NCBI GenBank assembly: GCA_022843165.1
Contig: JALHOD010000003.1
Location: 124,001 to 188,000 of the forward strand
DNA from: Pseudorhodoplanes sp.
Lineage (GTDB): Bacteria > Pseudomonadota > Alphaproteobacteria > Rhizobiales > Xanthobacteraceae
DNA length: 64,000 nt
Direction: 5' to 3'
Shown: positions 7,976-17,167 of the stretch, one piece after another
How the letters are laid out: each line of letters opens with the position of its first letter
Position numbering within the stretch: the stretch's first letter is position 1
Translations under genes and position numbers: made by a program
The notes under the pieces: generated by a model
What the model was told of the DNA's origin: nothing
The model's input: the letters and a program-made list of their open reading frames with translations, nothing else
The model's database searches: none

Positions 7976-9010
7976 TTACGCCGCCTTCTTCTTCGCCTCG
8001 ATCAGCTTGCGGTTGATCAGGGCTTCGGCGATCTGGATGGCGTTGAGCGCAGCACCCTTGCGCAGATTGTCTGCTACGCACCACAGCACAAGACCGTTCT
8101 CGACCGTCGGATCTTCGCGAACGCGGCTGACATAGGTCGCGTCTTCGCCGGCCGCTTCGTGCGGCGTCGCGTAACCGCCCGGCTCTCGCCTGTCGACCAC
8201 AAGAACTCCCGGCGCCCGGCGCAGAACTTCGTGCGCTTCGTCGGTGGTGATCGGAGTCTCGAATTCGATATTCACCGCCTCGGAATGGCCGATGAACACC
8301 GGCACGCGCACGCAGGTCGCGTTCAGCTTGATCTTGGGATCGAGAATTTTCTTGGTCTCAACCACCATCTTCCATTCTTCCTTCGTCGAGCCGTCATCCA
8401 TAAAGACGTCGATCTGCGGAATCACATTGAAGGCAATGCGCTTGGGAAATTTCTTGGTTTCGACTTCGCCGAGCGAATAGAGCGCCTTGGTCTGCCGATC
8501 GAGTTCGTCCATGCCGTCCTTGCCGGCGCCCGACACCGACTGATAGGTCGAGACCACCACGCGCTTGATCCTCGCCTTGTCATGCAGCGGCTTCAGCACG
8601 ACCACGAGTTGCGCCGTCGAGCAGTTCGGATTGGCGATGATGCCCTTCTTGCGGAAACCGGCGACGGCGTCGGCATTCACCTCCGGCACCACCAGCGGCA
8701 CATCCGGATCCATGCGCCAGGTCGATGAATTGTCGATCACCACCGCGCCGGCCGCGGCGATCTTCGGCGACCATTCCTTGGAGACGGCGCCGCCGGCGGA
8801 CATCAGGCAGATATCGATGTCGGAAAAATCGTAATGCTCGAGCGCTTTGACCTTAAGCGTCTTTTCACCATAGGAGACCTCGGTGCCGAGCGAACGGCGC
8901 GACGCAAGCGCGACCACCTCGTCGGCGGGGAAACGCCGCTCGGCCAGAATTGCGAGCATCTCGCGGCCCACATTCCCTGTGGCACCGACAACCGCGACCT
9001 TGTAACCCAT
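7976..9010 (-). CDS. asd: Aspartate-semialdehyde dehydrogenase
   Basis: A 344-residue cytosolic enzyme making aspartate semialdehyde for lysine, threonine, methionine and diaminopimelate synthesis. MGYKVAVVGATGNVGREML is the NADP-binding N terminus; the catalytic Cys is about residue 130 in ANPNCSTAQLV. The start at 9010 fits the family; the open frame extends 30 codons upstream without family similarity. The gene has moved away from other lysine or threonine genes, as is usual in this order; leu and carbonic anhydrase genes are its neighbours. Confidence 0.97.
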   Translation of the reverse strand: MGYKVAVVGATGNVGREMLAILAERRFPADEVVALASRRSLGTEVSYGEKTLKVKALEHYDFSDIDICLMSAGGAVSKEWSPKIAAAGAVVIDNSSTWRMDPDVPLVVPEVNADAVAGFRKKGIIANPNCSTAQLVVVLKPLHDKARIKRVVVSTYQSVSGAGKDGMDELDRQTKALYSLGEVETKKFPKRIAFNVIPQIDVFMDDGSTKEEWKMVVETKKILDPKIKLNATCVRVPVFIGHSEAVNIEFETPITTDEAHEVLRRAPGVLVVDRREPGGYATPHEAAGEDATYVSRVREDPTVENGLVLWCVADNLRKGAALNAIQIAEALINRKLIEAKKKAA

Positions 9011-9123
9011 CGTTGACTCTCCGGCGGAAAATGGCCCGGAAACCGATACCACGGAAACCGGAACGGAGGCGCTTCTAAGCGAGAAATGCGGCGAATACAA
9101 CGCCGGCCTAGAAAAGGCCGGTC

Positions 9124-10236
9124 ATGGAGGCCGCGTTGCAAGCCGTTCAGCCCCGGTCTTTCGGAAAACGCCGGGTTTCCCCGTCCCTGCCGCCCGTGAC
9201 TGCGCCGGAAAATCCGGCCCTGGCATGGGTCAAATCGCAAGTCGAGTTTCAGCGGGAACGTCTTCAGGACGCGACCCAATCCGCGCGCCCCATGGCCGGC
9301 GCCGTCTCCGCATGGGTGTACACGCTTGCAAGCGCGGGCATTCCCTTGAGCGGAATGGCGTTCGCGGGATGTGTCGCAGCATCAAAGGCGGTCTTCGCGT
9401 CCGTTCTGAAGCATCTCAAATCCATCGAATTCCGGCGCCCGGCGCCGCCGCCGTCCAACCCCCTGCTCGACGCCATGGCTCAATCATGGCGCGGCACATT
9501 CGTGCGCACATTGGCCTATCTCGGAGGTATTGGCGCCGTGTCCGTCTTCGCGGCGGAAATGTTCCAACCCGCACCGATCGTCGCCGCGATGGAGCCGGTC
9601 GCGCGCCCGGAATGGATCAACGTCGCCAAACCTTATCCGGCTTTCCACTTGAGCCTCACCGACGTGTCGGACGATCACCGCTATGTGATCCAGCGTCACG
9701 GCGACGGCGGCGGCCGCAAGGACGTTCTTACATGGGGCGAGCCCGGCCAGTCGGTGCGTCACGTCATGATCGAAATCTATCGCCCCGGCACCGAACTCCA
9801 GCGTTTTTCCGACCCGGCGAGCGAGATCGAAAAACGCGCGGCCGAATTCGGCCCGACAACAAGCATGCGCGCCTCGTTGCCGATCGAGACAAAGTTCGGT
9901 CCGGTCTCCACCGTCGACTTCGCCATCGGCCGCTTCGGCGGAGGACATTGCGTCGGCTTCACTCGCGCCTTCGATGAGCCGCGGCTGCAGATTGCCGGCC
10001 TGTCCTGCAGCATGGACGCGATTGTCGACCGCAGCGCAATGGCCTGCGCGCTCGACAAGCTGACGCTGATGTCGGCCGGCAGCGACCCCGACATCGCAAA
10101 ACTGTTCGCGCAGGCGGAACTCAAGCGCAATTTCTGCGGCCAGCGCGATCCGCTTCTCTATGCAACCCCGAAGCGTCCCGGCGACGCCGGCAAGTCGGTA
10201 CTGTCGACATTGCGTGGACGCATGTCGGCGCGCTGA
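9124..10236 (+). CDS. Membrane-anchored hypothetical protein
   Basis: A 370-residue protein without recognised domain. It has a cytosolic, basic N-terminal part, one weaker hydrophobic stretch near residues 58-85 (SAWVYTLASAGIPLSGMAF), a clearer membrane helix near 127-148 (TLAYLGGIGAVSVFAAEMF), then a globular C-terminal domain (about 155-355) with three or four Cys (GGHCVGF, GLSCSMD, MACALDK, RNFCGQRD). Similar unannotated proteins occur in Bradyrhizobium relatives, from memory. It is divergent from asd; a CCGGCCT/AGGCCGG hairpin lies just before its ATG at 9103-9121. Confidence 0.7.
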   Translation: MEAALQAVQPRSFGKRRVSPSLPPVTAPENPALAWVKSQVEFQRERLQDATQSARPMAGAVSAWVYTLASAGIPLSGMAFAGCVAASKAVFASVLKHLKSIEFRRPAPPPSNPLLDAMAQSWRGTFVRTLAYLGGIGAVSVFAAEMFQPAPIVAAMEPVARPEWINVAKPYPAFHLSLTDVSDDHRYVIQRHGDGGGRKDVLTWGEPGQSVRHVMIEIYRPGTELQRFSDPASEIEKRAAEFGPTTSMRASLPIETKFGPVSTVDFAIGRFGGGHCVGFTRAFDEPRLQIAGLSCSMDAIVDRSAMACALDKLTLMSAGSDPDIAKLFAQAELKRNFCGQRDPLLYATPKRPGDAGKSVLSTLRGRMSAR

Positions 10237-10239
10237 AAA

Positions 10240-10641
10240 CTAGCGCTTCAGGAACGGGTTCTGCCAGCCGCCGCCTGCCGGCGCTCGCGGCGGATAGGTT
10301 GCTTCCAGATAATCCAGCACCACCTTGCGGTCGGCATCGTCGAGCCGCGGCATGTTGTGCTTGGTCACCATCCATTCCAGCGAATCTTCCCATTGCCGGC
10401 GGCTCATGCCCTGCGCCGCCACCAGCTTGAAATTATGACAGGCGGTGCAGGCATAGAAAGTCTCGTCGCGTCCCGCGCCGGCCGGAAATTCATCCGGCGT
10501 TTCGTCGCGCGGTGCGAATTGCGGGGCCTGCGCAAAACCTGCTCCGCCCGCCACAAACAGCGCAAAAATCCCAACCGATGCCGAGAGGAGAAACCGCCGC
10601 GCATAACGCGCGGCGGAAAAGATCCTGTGTTTCGCTTTCAT
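10240..10641 (-). CDS. Periplasmic monohaem cytochrome c, partner of sulfite dehydrogenase
   Basis: A 133-residue protein with a signal peptide (RRFLLSASVGIFALFVAGGA then GFAQA), one CxxCH haem site (YACTACHNF) and a C-terminal Met in KHNMPRLDDADR that probably is the sixth ligand. It starts 3 bases after the sulfite dehydrogenase stop on the same strand, so it is the expected electron acceptor, comparable in role to SorB. The TYPPRAPAGGGWQNPFLKR tail is Pro-rich and flexible. Confidence 0.87.
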   Translation of the reverse strand: MKAKHRIFSAARYARRFLLSASVGIFALFVAGGAGFAQAPQFAPRDETPDEFPAGAGRDETFYACTACHNFKLVAAQGMSRRQWEDSLEWMVTKHNMPRLDDADRKVVLDYLEATYPPRAPAGGGWQNPFLKR

Positions 10642-10644
10642 ACG

Positions 10645-11991
10645 TCAGCCAACCAAAACGGCGATCCGATGCATCGGGTTTGCGCCGTAGCCTTGCGGAT
10701 TCCAGTTACCGGCGACATGAGGCTGATGGATGCCGCGCGAATCCGTCGCCCGCGCCCAGATTTCGTAGTAGCCGTCGGATGGAAACGACACGCTTCCGGT
10801 CCAGCGCTGCCAGTCGTAGCGATTGCGCGGCTCGCCGAGTTTCGTGGCTTTCCAGCTCGCCCCATAGTCGGTCGAAATCTCCACCGAGCGCACGATATTG
10901 TCGCCGGCCCATGCGGCACCGCGCAGATCGAGCTTGCGGGTGCCGGCCGCGAGTTTCGAACCATTTGCCGGATTGGTGATGATCGAGCGTACCGGCATGG
11001 ATTCAAGATCGCGAAAATTCTTGTCATCGGCCTTGTCGCCCGGAACCATCGGCTTGATAGTGACACGATAGGACGTTCCGCCCATGCCCTGACCGTCATG
11101 AATCTTGTCGCGCACCCAGATCCGGGTCAGCCACTTCGCCGACACCGAGCCTGGCCAACCGGGAACGATCAGACGCACCGGACCGCCATGAATGTTCATC
11201 AGCGGCTTGCCGTTCATGTTCCAGACGATCAGATTGTTCGGATCCATCAATTTCTTGATCGGCACGCCGCGTGACAGCGCCGGCTTGCTGGTATCGCCCG
11301 ACAGATGCGGATCGGCGCCATAGTGACCACTGAACACCGCCGATGATTTCACGCCGGCCGCCTTCAGCACATCGACGAGGCGAACGCCGGTCCATTCCGC
11401 GCAGCCTGCGCCGCCATTGGTCCATTGGTTGCCCCGCGCCTGCGGCGTGAAGAACGAGCGGCCGTTGCCGCCGCATTCCATCACCATGAATTGCGACACC
11501 GGTTTGAATTTTTTCTTCAGTTCGCCCAGCGTGATTTCGAGCTTCTTATTGACCTCTCCGTCGACAACGATTTTCCAGGCCTCCGGATTCTTGGCTTCCT
11601 CCGGAACCTGACCATTGTTGCGGATAAAGAATTTGTCGATCGGCGTCGTGGCGTCGTTGAGCAAACTTTCCGGCGTTTCGGCCACCAGAGGCCGGTCCCC
11701 AAGCAAGACCAGCTTTGGGTCCTTGCCGGGGAAGTTAAGGGGCTGGGGCCCTTTGGGAGCAGCAGGCGCCGCGGCGGGCTTGTCTTGGGCGAAGGCCGCC
11801 GGAATCAACCCGCCTGGCATGTTGCTTCCAAAAGGTATGGCGCCCCCAACCGCAGCACCCATTGCGGCCAAACCAGCGCCCCCAAGAAAGCCGCGCCGGT
11901 TGACGCCAGTTCCGCGCCCGAACACCACCGCATCGGCCCGTTCCGGGTCCTCCGCATACAATTCCTCGACAGATCGCTCGATCTTGGACAT
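10645..11991 (-). CDS. sorA: Sulfite:cytochrome c oxidoreductase, molybdenum subunit (SorA/SoxC type)
   Basis: A 448-residue periplasmic Mo enzyme oxidising sulfite to sulfate. A twin-arginine signal is present (NRRGFLGGAGLAAMG, about residues 31-45). The Mo-pterin ligand is Cys173 in FMVMECGGNGRSFF. The sulfite-oxidase fold continues with NMNGKPLMNIHGGPVRLIVP and a C-terminal dimerisation (Mo-co-dimer) domain from about residue 330. The start at 11991 has GGGGAG 7 bases upstream. The cytochrome c gene follows at once. No sox cluster is nearby, so a stand-alone sulfite-detoxifying or energy-yielding pair is favoured over SoxCD; the symbol is by analogy. Confidence 0.87.
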   Translation of the reverse strand: MSKIERSVEELYAEDPERADAVVFGRGTGVNRRGFLGGAGLAAMGAAVGGAIPFGSNMPGGLIPAAFAQDKPAAAPAAPKGPQPLNFPGKDPKLVLLGDRPLVAETPESLLNDATTPIDKFFIRNNGQVPEEAKNPEAWKIVVDGEVNKKLEITLGELKKKFKPVSQFMVMECGGNGRSFFTPQARGNQWTNGGAGCAEWTGVRLVDVLKAAGVKSSAVFSGHYGADPHLSGDTSKPALSRGVPIKKLMDPNNLIVWNMNGKPLMNIHGGPVRLIVPGWPGSVSAKWLTRIWVRDKIHDGQGMGGTSYRVTIKPMVPGDKADDKNFRDLESMPVRSIITNPANGSKLAAGTRKLDLRGAAWAGDNIVRSVEISTDYGASWKATKLGEPRNRYDWQRWTGSVSFPSDGYYEIWARATDSRGIHQPHVAGNWNPQGYGANPMHRIAVLVG

Positions 11992-12218
11992 TCTTGCTCT
12001 CCCCTGCGCCCGGCATCGCCATGCCGCGCCTTTGATTATTCGCAACGTCATCACGTCACGTATTCAATAATTCTAATACGTTCTGGCAGGTGGTCAATCT
12101 GCAACAGGTGCGGTATTCAGTCCGGCCATGCTGCATTGCGTCGATCAGGCCCCTGTCGGGCTGAACCAAAATCGCATAAGCTGCGTTTGAATCGAAGGAC
12201 TTAGCGAGGGCACTGGAA

Positions 12219-12548
12219 ATGCGGATTTTGACGTTTGCCGCGATGACCGCAGCCGCAGCCGGGGCGTTAATGATCGCAGCCAGCCCCGCCGATGCGGCGC
12301 GCAAGAAGCGGGTCGAATATTACGCGGGTGACCGCTACTACACCCCGCAGGCCCGGCCGCGTTCCCGTGTGACGGTGCGGCAGCGCTCCTATCTCGATGC
12401 CGGAACCGAAGTATTGCCCGGAGAGCGGAAATTCACCGACTACGCCATTCCTTACGGCTATTCGGCGATGGAAAGCGCGCTGGGACCGAGCTTCGGGTGG
12501 GACCGCCGGCCGTTCAACGATCCATGGGACGTGCCGCAGCGATATTGA
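12219..12548 (+). CDS. Secreted hypothetical protein
   Basis: A 109-residue protein with a signal peptide (MRILTFAAMTAAAAGALMIA then ASPADAA). The mature part is basic at first (RKKRVEYYAGDRYYTPQARP) and ends in GPSFGWDRRPFNDPWDVPQR followed by Tyr. I recall similar proteins only as rhizobial hypotheticals. It stands alone, divergent from the sulfite dehydrogenase gene across 227 bases, and is followed by a strong terminator. Confidence 0.7.
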   Translation: MRILTFAAMTAAAAGALMIAASPADAARKKRVEYYAGDRYYTPQARPRSRVTVRQRSYLDAGTEVLPGERKFTDYAIPYGYSAMESALGPSFGWDRRPFNDPWDVPQRY

Positions 12549-12571
12549 TCGCTTGCCTCATCGGTCTTGAA

Positions 12572-12601
12572 AAAAACGCGCGGCATGGACCGCGCGTTTT
12601 T
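12572..12601. terminator. Bidirectional intrinsic terminator
   Basis: AAAAACGCGCGG, loop CATGGA, CCGCGCGTTTTT is a perfect 12-bp stem with A/T tracts on both sides, between the convergent secreted-protein gene and leuB. Confidence 0.88.
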
Positions 12602-12650
12602 GTTGCGCCGGGCAGAAATTCCGCCTGGGCGCCGCCGGGCGGCATCCGGG

Positions 12651-13763
12651 CTAGCCTGAGAGTTTTTCCATCTCGCCGATGATTGCTGCACCCATCTCGG
12701 CCGTACCGACGGTTTTTGTGCCCGGTCCGGCGATATCCCCGGTCCGCAGGCCGCTCGCAAGCGCGGCGGCAATCGCCTGATCGATCAGGTCGGCTTCCTT
12801 GCCCATGTTGAACGAGTAGCGCAGCGCCATTCCGAAGGACGCGATCATCGCGATCGGATTGGCGAGGCCCTTGCCGGCAATGTCGGGCGCGGAGCCATGC
12901 ACCGGCTCGTAAAGCGCTTGACGCTTCTTCGTTTTCGGATTGACCTCGCCCAGCGAGGCCGACGCCAGCATGCCCAGCGAGCCCGTCAGCATCGCGGCCA
13001 CATCGGACAGCATGTCGCCGAACAGATTGTCGGTGACGATAACGTCGAACTGCTTGGGATTGCGCACCAGCTGCATGCCGCCGGCGTCGGCCAGCATATG
13101 TTCGAGCTGCACGTCCTTGAATTCGCGCTGGTGGACCTGCGTCACCACCTCGTTCCACAACAGGCCGCTCTTCATGACGTTGCGCTTTTCCATCGACGTC
13201 ACCTTGTTGCGGCGCTTGCGCGCGAGCTCGAAGGCGACACGCGATATGCGCTCGATCTCGTAGGTGTCGTAGACCTGCGTGTCGATGGCGCGCTTCTGAC
13301 CATTGCCGAGATCGGTGATGGTCTTCGGTTCGCCGAAATACACGCCGCCCGTCAATTCGCGCACGATCATGATGTCGAGGCCCTCGACCAGCTCGCGCTT
13401 GAGCGACGAGGCGTCGGCGAGCGCAGGATAGGTCACCGCCGGCCGCAGATTGGCGTACAGCGCGAGATCCTTGCGCAGTCGCAGCAGGCCGGCTTCCGGC
13501 CGCACGTCATAGGCCACGCCGTCCCATTTGGGTCCGCCCACGGCGCCAAAGATCACCGCATCGGCGGCCTTCGCCTTGTCCATGGTCTCGTCGGTGATCG
13601 CGACCTTGTGGGCATCATAGGCGGCCCCGCCTACCAGACCGTCCTCGGTCTCGAAGCGGCCCAGGCCCTTGTCGTTAAAGAATTTGATGAGTTTCTTCAC
13701 CTCGGCCATGACTTCCGGGCCAATGCCGTCACCGGGGAGAAGAAGGAGCTTATGGGTCGCCAT
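12651..13763 (-). CDS. leuB: 3-isopropylmalate dehydrogenase
   Basis: A 370-residue cytosolic enzyme of leucine synthesis, oxidising 3-isopropylmalate with [30 protein letters not shown], the [13 protein letters not shown] segment, [20 protein letters not shown] with metal-binding Asp residues, and [20 protein letters not shown] identify it. The ATG at 13763 has GAGG about 7 bases upstream; a GTG at 13769 would add two residues. It stands alone on the minus strand, about 10 kb from leuCD. Confidence 0.97.
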   Translation of the reverse strand: MATHKLLLLPGDGIGPEVMAEVKKLIKFFNDKGLGRFETEDGLVGGAAYDAHKVAITDETMDKAKAADAVIFGAVGGPKWDGVAYDVRPEAGLLRLRKDLALYANLRPAVTYPALADASSLKRELVEGLDIMIVRELTGGVYFGEPKTITDLGNGQKRAIDTQVYDTYEIERISRVAFELARKRRNKVTSMEKRNVMKSGLLWNEVVTQVHQREFKDVQLEHMLADAGGMQLVRNPKQFDVIVTDNLFGDMLSDVAAMLTGSLGMLASASLGEVNPKTKKRQALYEPVHGSAPDIAGKGLANPIAMIASFGMALRYSFNMGKEADLIDQAIAAALASGLRTGDIAGPGTKTVGTAEMGAAIIGEMEKLSG

Positions 13764-13834
13764 CACCACGCCTCGCTACCGTTGGAATGCCGCGCGGAGT
13801 GCTAAAGGGCGCAGCGACGGTTGGCAAGGCGCTC

Positions 13835-14605
13835 CTAGAGCCCGCTATGCCAATTGTAGCCCTGATTTTCCCAATAGCCGCCGAGATCGCTGTTGGTCAC
13901 ATGGACGGCGACCACATGCTTGGGATTCTTGAAGCCGAGCTTGGTCGGCATCCGGCATTTCATCGGAAACCCGTATTTGCGCGGCAGGATCTCGTTGTCG
14001 AATCTGAAGCTGAGCTGGGTCTGCGGATGCAGCGCCGTCGCCATGTCGATGGTGTTGGAATAGCCTTCGGCACACTGGAACCAAACATATCTGGCGCGCG
14101 TGTCGGCCCCGACACGGCGGAGGAATTCGCTCAGCCGCACGCCGGTCCAGCTTCCGATCGCGCTCCAGCCTTCGACGCAAATATGGCGCGTGATCTGCTT
14201 CTCCTGCGGCAGCGCATAGAGTTCGTCGAGCGTCCATGAATTCTTGCTGTCGACCAGTCCGCCGACTTCCAGCTTGAAATCCCTTGCATCGACTTCCGGC
14301 GCATCCTCTTCGGGATAATAGGCGTTGAACGGGAATGGCCGCGTGATCGCGCTGTCCGGATATTCCGGCGCCAATTGGCCTGGATCGAACAGCCACGCCT
14401 GCGCGCCATCATTGAGCTCGGACATCTTGCGCAGGACTTTCTCGGCGGAAAATCCGTCAACGACATCGCAGCCGGTGAGAAACGTGAGCGTGCCGAGACT
14501 CGCCATGCCGCGCAGAAAAGAGCGCCGCGCGAAATCGGGTCGCAGCTTCGCCGCATCCCTGATCAGAAGTTTGGGATCGACGCCGGGAATGCGTTTGCGT
14601 CTCAT
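13835..14605 (-). CDS. Molybdopterin-dependent oxidoreductase (MsrP/YedY-like), Tat lipoprotein
   Basis: A 256-residue sulfite-oxidase-fold protein without a dimerisation domain. Twin arginines at 27-28 (ARRSFLRGMAS) precede a hydrophobic stretch ending in FLTGC with Cys46, which reads as a lipobox, so it may be exported by Tat and lipidated. The Mo ligand is Cys143 in RHICVEGWSAIGSWTGVRL. GFPMKCRMPTKLGFKNPKHV is conserved. Its partner is the membrane cytochrome b gene 10 bases upstream, not an MsrQ-type protein, so methionine sulfoxide repair is only one possibility; the substrate is unknown. Confidence 0.83.
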   Translation of the reverse strand: MRRKRIPGVDPKLLIRDAAKLRPDFARRSFLRGMASLGTLTFLTGCDVVDGFSAEKVLRKMSELNDGAQAWLFDPGQLAPEYPDSAITRPFPFNAYYPEEDAPEVDARDFKLEVGGLVDSKNSWTLDELYALPQEKQITRHICVEGWSAIGSWTGVRLSEFLRRVGADTRARYVWFQCAEGYSNTIDMATALHPQTQLSFRFDNEILPRKYGFPMKCRMPTKLGFKNPKHVVAVHVTNSDLGGYWENQGYNWHSGL

Positions 14606-14615
14606 GCCGATCTCC

Positions 14616-15245
14616 TCAGCGGCCCGTGATCATGCTGCGCAGGGTTTTTGGCACAAGCAGCGCCAGCACCACATGAATGATTAGAAATCCGACGATTCCC
14701 GCCATCGCGAAGAAATGCACATAGCGGGCGGCGTCATAGCCGCCGAAGATGGCCGTCAGCATCTGCAGCTGCACCGGCTTCCAGATTGCAAGACCTGAAA
14801 GCACCACAACGAACCCGGCAAGAATGACACCGAGGTAAAGCAGTTTTTGAACTGCATTGTAGATCGACAAGTCATCGTGCGAGAGCCGGAACGTCAATGC
14901 GGCCCTGACGTCGGCAACAACAGCGTGCGGGCTGATCGGCAGAAATTTTCGGCGGAAGCGTCCGGTCAGAACGCCCAGGGTCACGTAAACGATACCGTTG
15001 ATCACCAGCAGCCACATCGCCGCGAAATGCCAGAGCAGGGCGCCGGCGAGCCAGCCGCCGAGCGTGATCTCGCGCGGAAAGACGAACGGAAACAGCGGCG
15101 AGGCATTATAGATCTGCCAGCCCGACATGATCATGACGACCATTGCGACGGCGTTGATCCAGTGCGTGACGCGTACCCATAGCGGGTGAATGACCTGCGG
15201 CGCGGTATTTGATGTCATCGAAGGACTGGCTGTGGTCACGCTCAT
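14616..15245 (-). CDS. Membrane cytochrome b (b561/Ni-hydrogenase type), electron partner of molybdoenzyme
   Basis: A 209-residue protein with four membrane helices: WVRVTHWINAVAMVVMIMSG (His of the first haem), GALLWHFAAMWLLVINGIVY, LYLGVILAGFVVVLSGLAIW and YVHFFAMAGIVGFLIIHVVL (second haem His residues). It belongs to the cytochrome b561 bacterial family. It precedes the periplasmic molybdoenzyme gene by 10 bases, so it should pass electrons between the quinone pool and that enzyme. Confidence 0.87.
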   Translation of the reverse strand: MSVTTASPSMTSNTAPQVIHPLWVRVTHWINAVAMVVMIMSGWQIYNASPLFPFVFPREITLGGWLAGALLWHFAAMWLLVINGIVYVTLGVLTGRFRRKFLPISPHAVVADVRAALTFRLSHDDLSIYNAVQKLLYLGVILAGFVVVLSGLAIWKPVQLQMLTAIFGGYDAARYVHFFAMAGIVGFLIIHVVLALLVPKTLRSMITGR

Positions 15246-15296
15246 CGCGATGGCTACCAGATTTTTGACCTGACGAATCGATCAGAATGCAATGAC

Positions 15297-15324
15297 GGAA
15301 CACCGGGGATAACCCCGGCGTTCC
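15297..15324 (-). terminator. Hairpin downstream of fasciclin gene
   Basis: GGAACACCGGGG, loop ATAA, CCCCGGCGTTCC forms a 12-bp stem with one mismatch directly after the fasciclin gene. A clear T tract is missing, so termination is likely but not certain. Confidence 0.45.
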
Positions 15325-15339
15325 GGCTTTATTGCAACA

Positions 15340-15894
15340 TCAGCTCAACGGCAGCAAAACGCTGTCGATCACATGGATGACGCCGTTCGACTGACGGACG
15401 TCGGCGATCGTCACGGTCGCGACCCCGCCCTTCTCGTCGGTCAGCGTGATCTTGTTGCCGGTCTTCTTGGCCTGCAGGACGCAGCCGCCGACGGTCTTCA
15501 CCGGATGCGTGCCCTTGTCGTCGGCGATCATCTTGTTGATCGCAGACGACATCGCGTTCGCAGCGACCACATGGCAGGTCAGGATCTTGGTCAGCGTCGC
15601 CTTGTTTTCAGGCTTCACCAGCGTTTCGACCGTACCGGCGGGCAATTTGGCGAAGGCCGAATTGGTCGGCGCGAACACCGTGAACGGGCCCTTGCCGGAC
15701 AAGGTGTCCACCAGACCGGCCGCCTTCACCGCTGCGACCAGCGTGGTGTGGTCCTTGGAGTTCACGGCGTTCTCGACGATGTTCTTGTTGGAATACATCG
15801 GCGCGCCGCCGACCATCGGGTTGTTCTGGGCATAAGCAGGAGCCGCGACCGCGAGCAGGGCGGCCACAGCAAGCAAGGTATAACGCTTCGACAT
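15340..15894 (-). CDS. Secreted fasciclin-domain protein
   Basis: A 184-residue protein with a signal peptide (MSKRYTLLAVAALLAVAAPA then YAQ) and one fasciclin (FAS1) domain at about residues 38-182: the H1 motif GPFTVFAPTNSAFAKLP, a central LTKILTCHVVAA and the H2-type motif ADVRQSNGVIHVIDSVLLP. GGGAG lies upstream of the ATG at 15894. Such proteins are periplasmic or extracellular and are linked to adhesion or stress in rhizobia. Two Cys (LTCHVV, GGCVLQ) could form a disulfide. Confidence 0.92.
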   Translation of the reverse strand: MSKRYTLLAVAALLAVAAPAYAQNNPMVGGAPMYSNKNIVENAVNSKDHTTLVAAVKAAGLVDTLSGKGPFTVFAPTNSAFAKLPAGTVETLVKPENKATLTKILTCHVVAANAMSSAINKMIADDKGTHPVKTVGGCVLQAKKTGNKITLTDEKGGVATVTIADVRQSNGVIHVIDSVLLPLS

Positions 15895-16115
15895 TGGAAT
15901 GCTCCCTTCCGGATTGATCGGCGGCAAGCCGCCGGCGACGACGCCTGCGAAGGCCGGTCCCTCGACTTTATGGGATGCCTGGTGTCCATCGCATCGTCGG
16001 CAGGAGCTACGGGGGGCTTTGTACGAAGGTTTCCCGGCCTGCCCAATCTCACGGCTTCGTGACCGGGTCGAGCTGCGCTATAGAGAGCTTCCTATTTCAC
16101 GCGATTGATCGAGCA

Positions 16116-17165
16116 ATGACAAAGACAAGTTCAGGCAATTTTTTCGAAGACTTCCGGCTCGGACAAACCATCCGTCATGCGACGCCGCGCACGGTTACCG
16201 TCGGAGACGTCGCAATCTACAACGGAATTTTCGGACCGCGTTTCGCCGTGCAATCTTCCGATGCTTTCGCGCAGGCGATCGGTTATCATCACGCCCCAAT
16301 TGACGATCTTCTGGTGTTTCACATCGTCTTCGGCAAGACGGTGCCCGACATCTCGCTCAATGCTGTGGCCAATCTCGGTTATGCGAATTGCCGCTTCCTG
16401 CAGCCGGTTTATCCCGGCGACACATTGACCGCAGTCTCCGAAGTCATCGGACTGAAGGAAAATTCCAACCGCAAAACCGGGATCGTGTCGGTCCGTTCCA
16501 GCGGCTTCCGACAGGACGGAACGCTGGTGTTGGAATATGTGCGCTGGGTGATGGTGCGAAAGCGCGATGAAGCCGCCGCCGCTCCCGCCGACCACATTCC
16601 GCGTCTGCCGACGGCGGTGGAGCCGAATCTGCTGGGCGACGCCTGTCCGCCGATCAATGTCGGCGCATTCGATACGACACTGTCGGGTTCGGCGCACAAA
16701 TTCGGCGACTATCGCATCGGGGAGAAGATCGACCATGTCGACGGCATCACGGTCGAGGAAGCCGAACACCAGATGGCGACGCGCCTTTACCAGAACACGG
16801 CGCGCATCCATTTCAACAACTTCGCCGAGAGCAAGGGCCGCTTCGGCCGCCGGCTGATCTATGGCGGCCACGTGATTTCGCTGGCGCGCGCATTGTCGTT
16901 CAACGGACTCGCCAACGCATTCCATATCGGCGCGATCAATGGCGGCCGGCATGTCGCGCCGCTTTTCGCGGGCGATACGGTGTTTGCATGGTCGGAAATT
17001 CTCGCCACCTCCGAATTGCCGCGACGCGCCGATGTCGGCGCCCTGCGCGTGCGTAGCGTGGCGACGAAGAACCGGTCCTGCGAGGATTTCCCGCTCAAGG
17101 CCGGCGAGCAGGACGATCCCGCCGTCATCCTGGATCTCGATTACTGGGTCCTGATTCCGCGCTGA
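16116..17165 (+). CDS. mch: Mesaconyl-CoA hydratase (beta-methylmalyl-CoA dehydratase)
   Basis: A 349-residue double-hotdog MaoC-type hydratase that interconverts mesaconyl-CoA and beta-methylmalyl-CoA in the ethylmalonyl-CoA pathway. GNFFEDFRLGQTIRHATPRT, DDLLVFHIVFGKTVPDISLN, CRFLQPVYPGDTL, EYVRWVMVRKRD, GEKIDHVDGITVEEAEH, LYQNTARIHFN and LIYGGHVISLARALSFNGLA closely follow the Rhodobacter sphaeroides enzyme as I remember it, including length. The start at ATG 16116 gives MTKTSSGNFFED. It is convergent with a LysR gene and divergent from the fasciclin gene. Confidence 0.9.
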   Translation: MTKTSSGNFFEDFRLGQTIRHATPRTVTVGDVAIYNGIFGPRFAVQSSDAFAQAIGYHHAPIDDLLVFHIVFGKTVPDISLNAVANLGYANCRFLQPVYPGDTLTAVSEVIGLKENSNRKTGIVSVRSSGFRQDGTLVLEYVRWVMVRKRDEAAAAPADHIPRLPTAVEPNLLGDACPPINVGAFDTTLSGSAHKFGDYRIGEKIDHVDGITVEEAEHQMATRLYQNTARIHFNNFAESKGRFGRRLIYGGHVISLARALSFNGLANAFHIGAINGGRHVAPLFAGDTVFAWSEILATSELPRRADVGALRVRSVATKNRSCEDFPLKAGEQDDPAVILDLDYWVLIPR

Positions 17166-17167
17166 GA

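Noticed and set aside
10357-12204. Long plus-strand frames opposite the sulfite dehydrogenase and cytochrome c genes
   Set aside because: The minus-strand genes have Tat signal, Mo-ligand Cys and CxxCH; the plus-strand frames show no coherent protein features.
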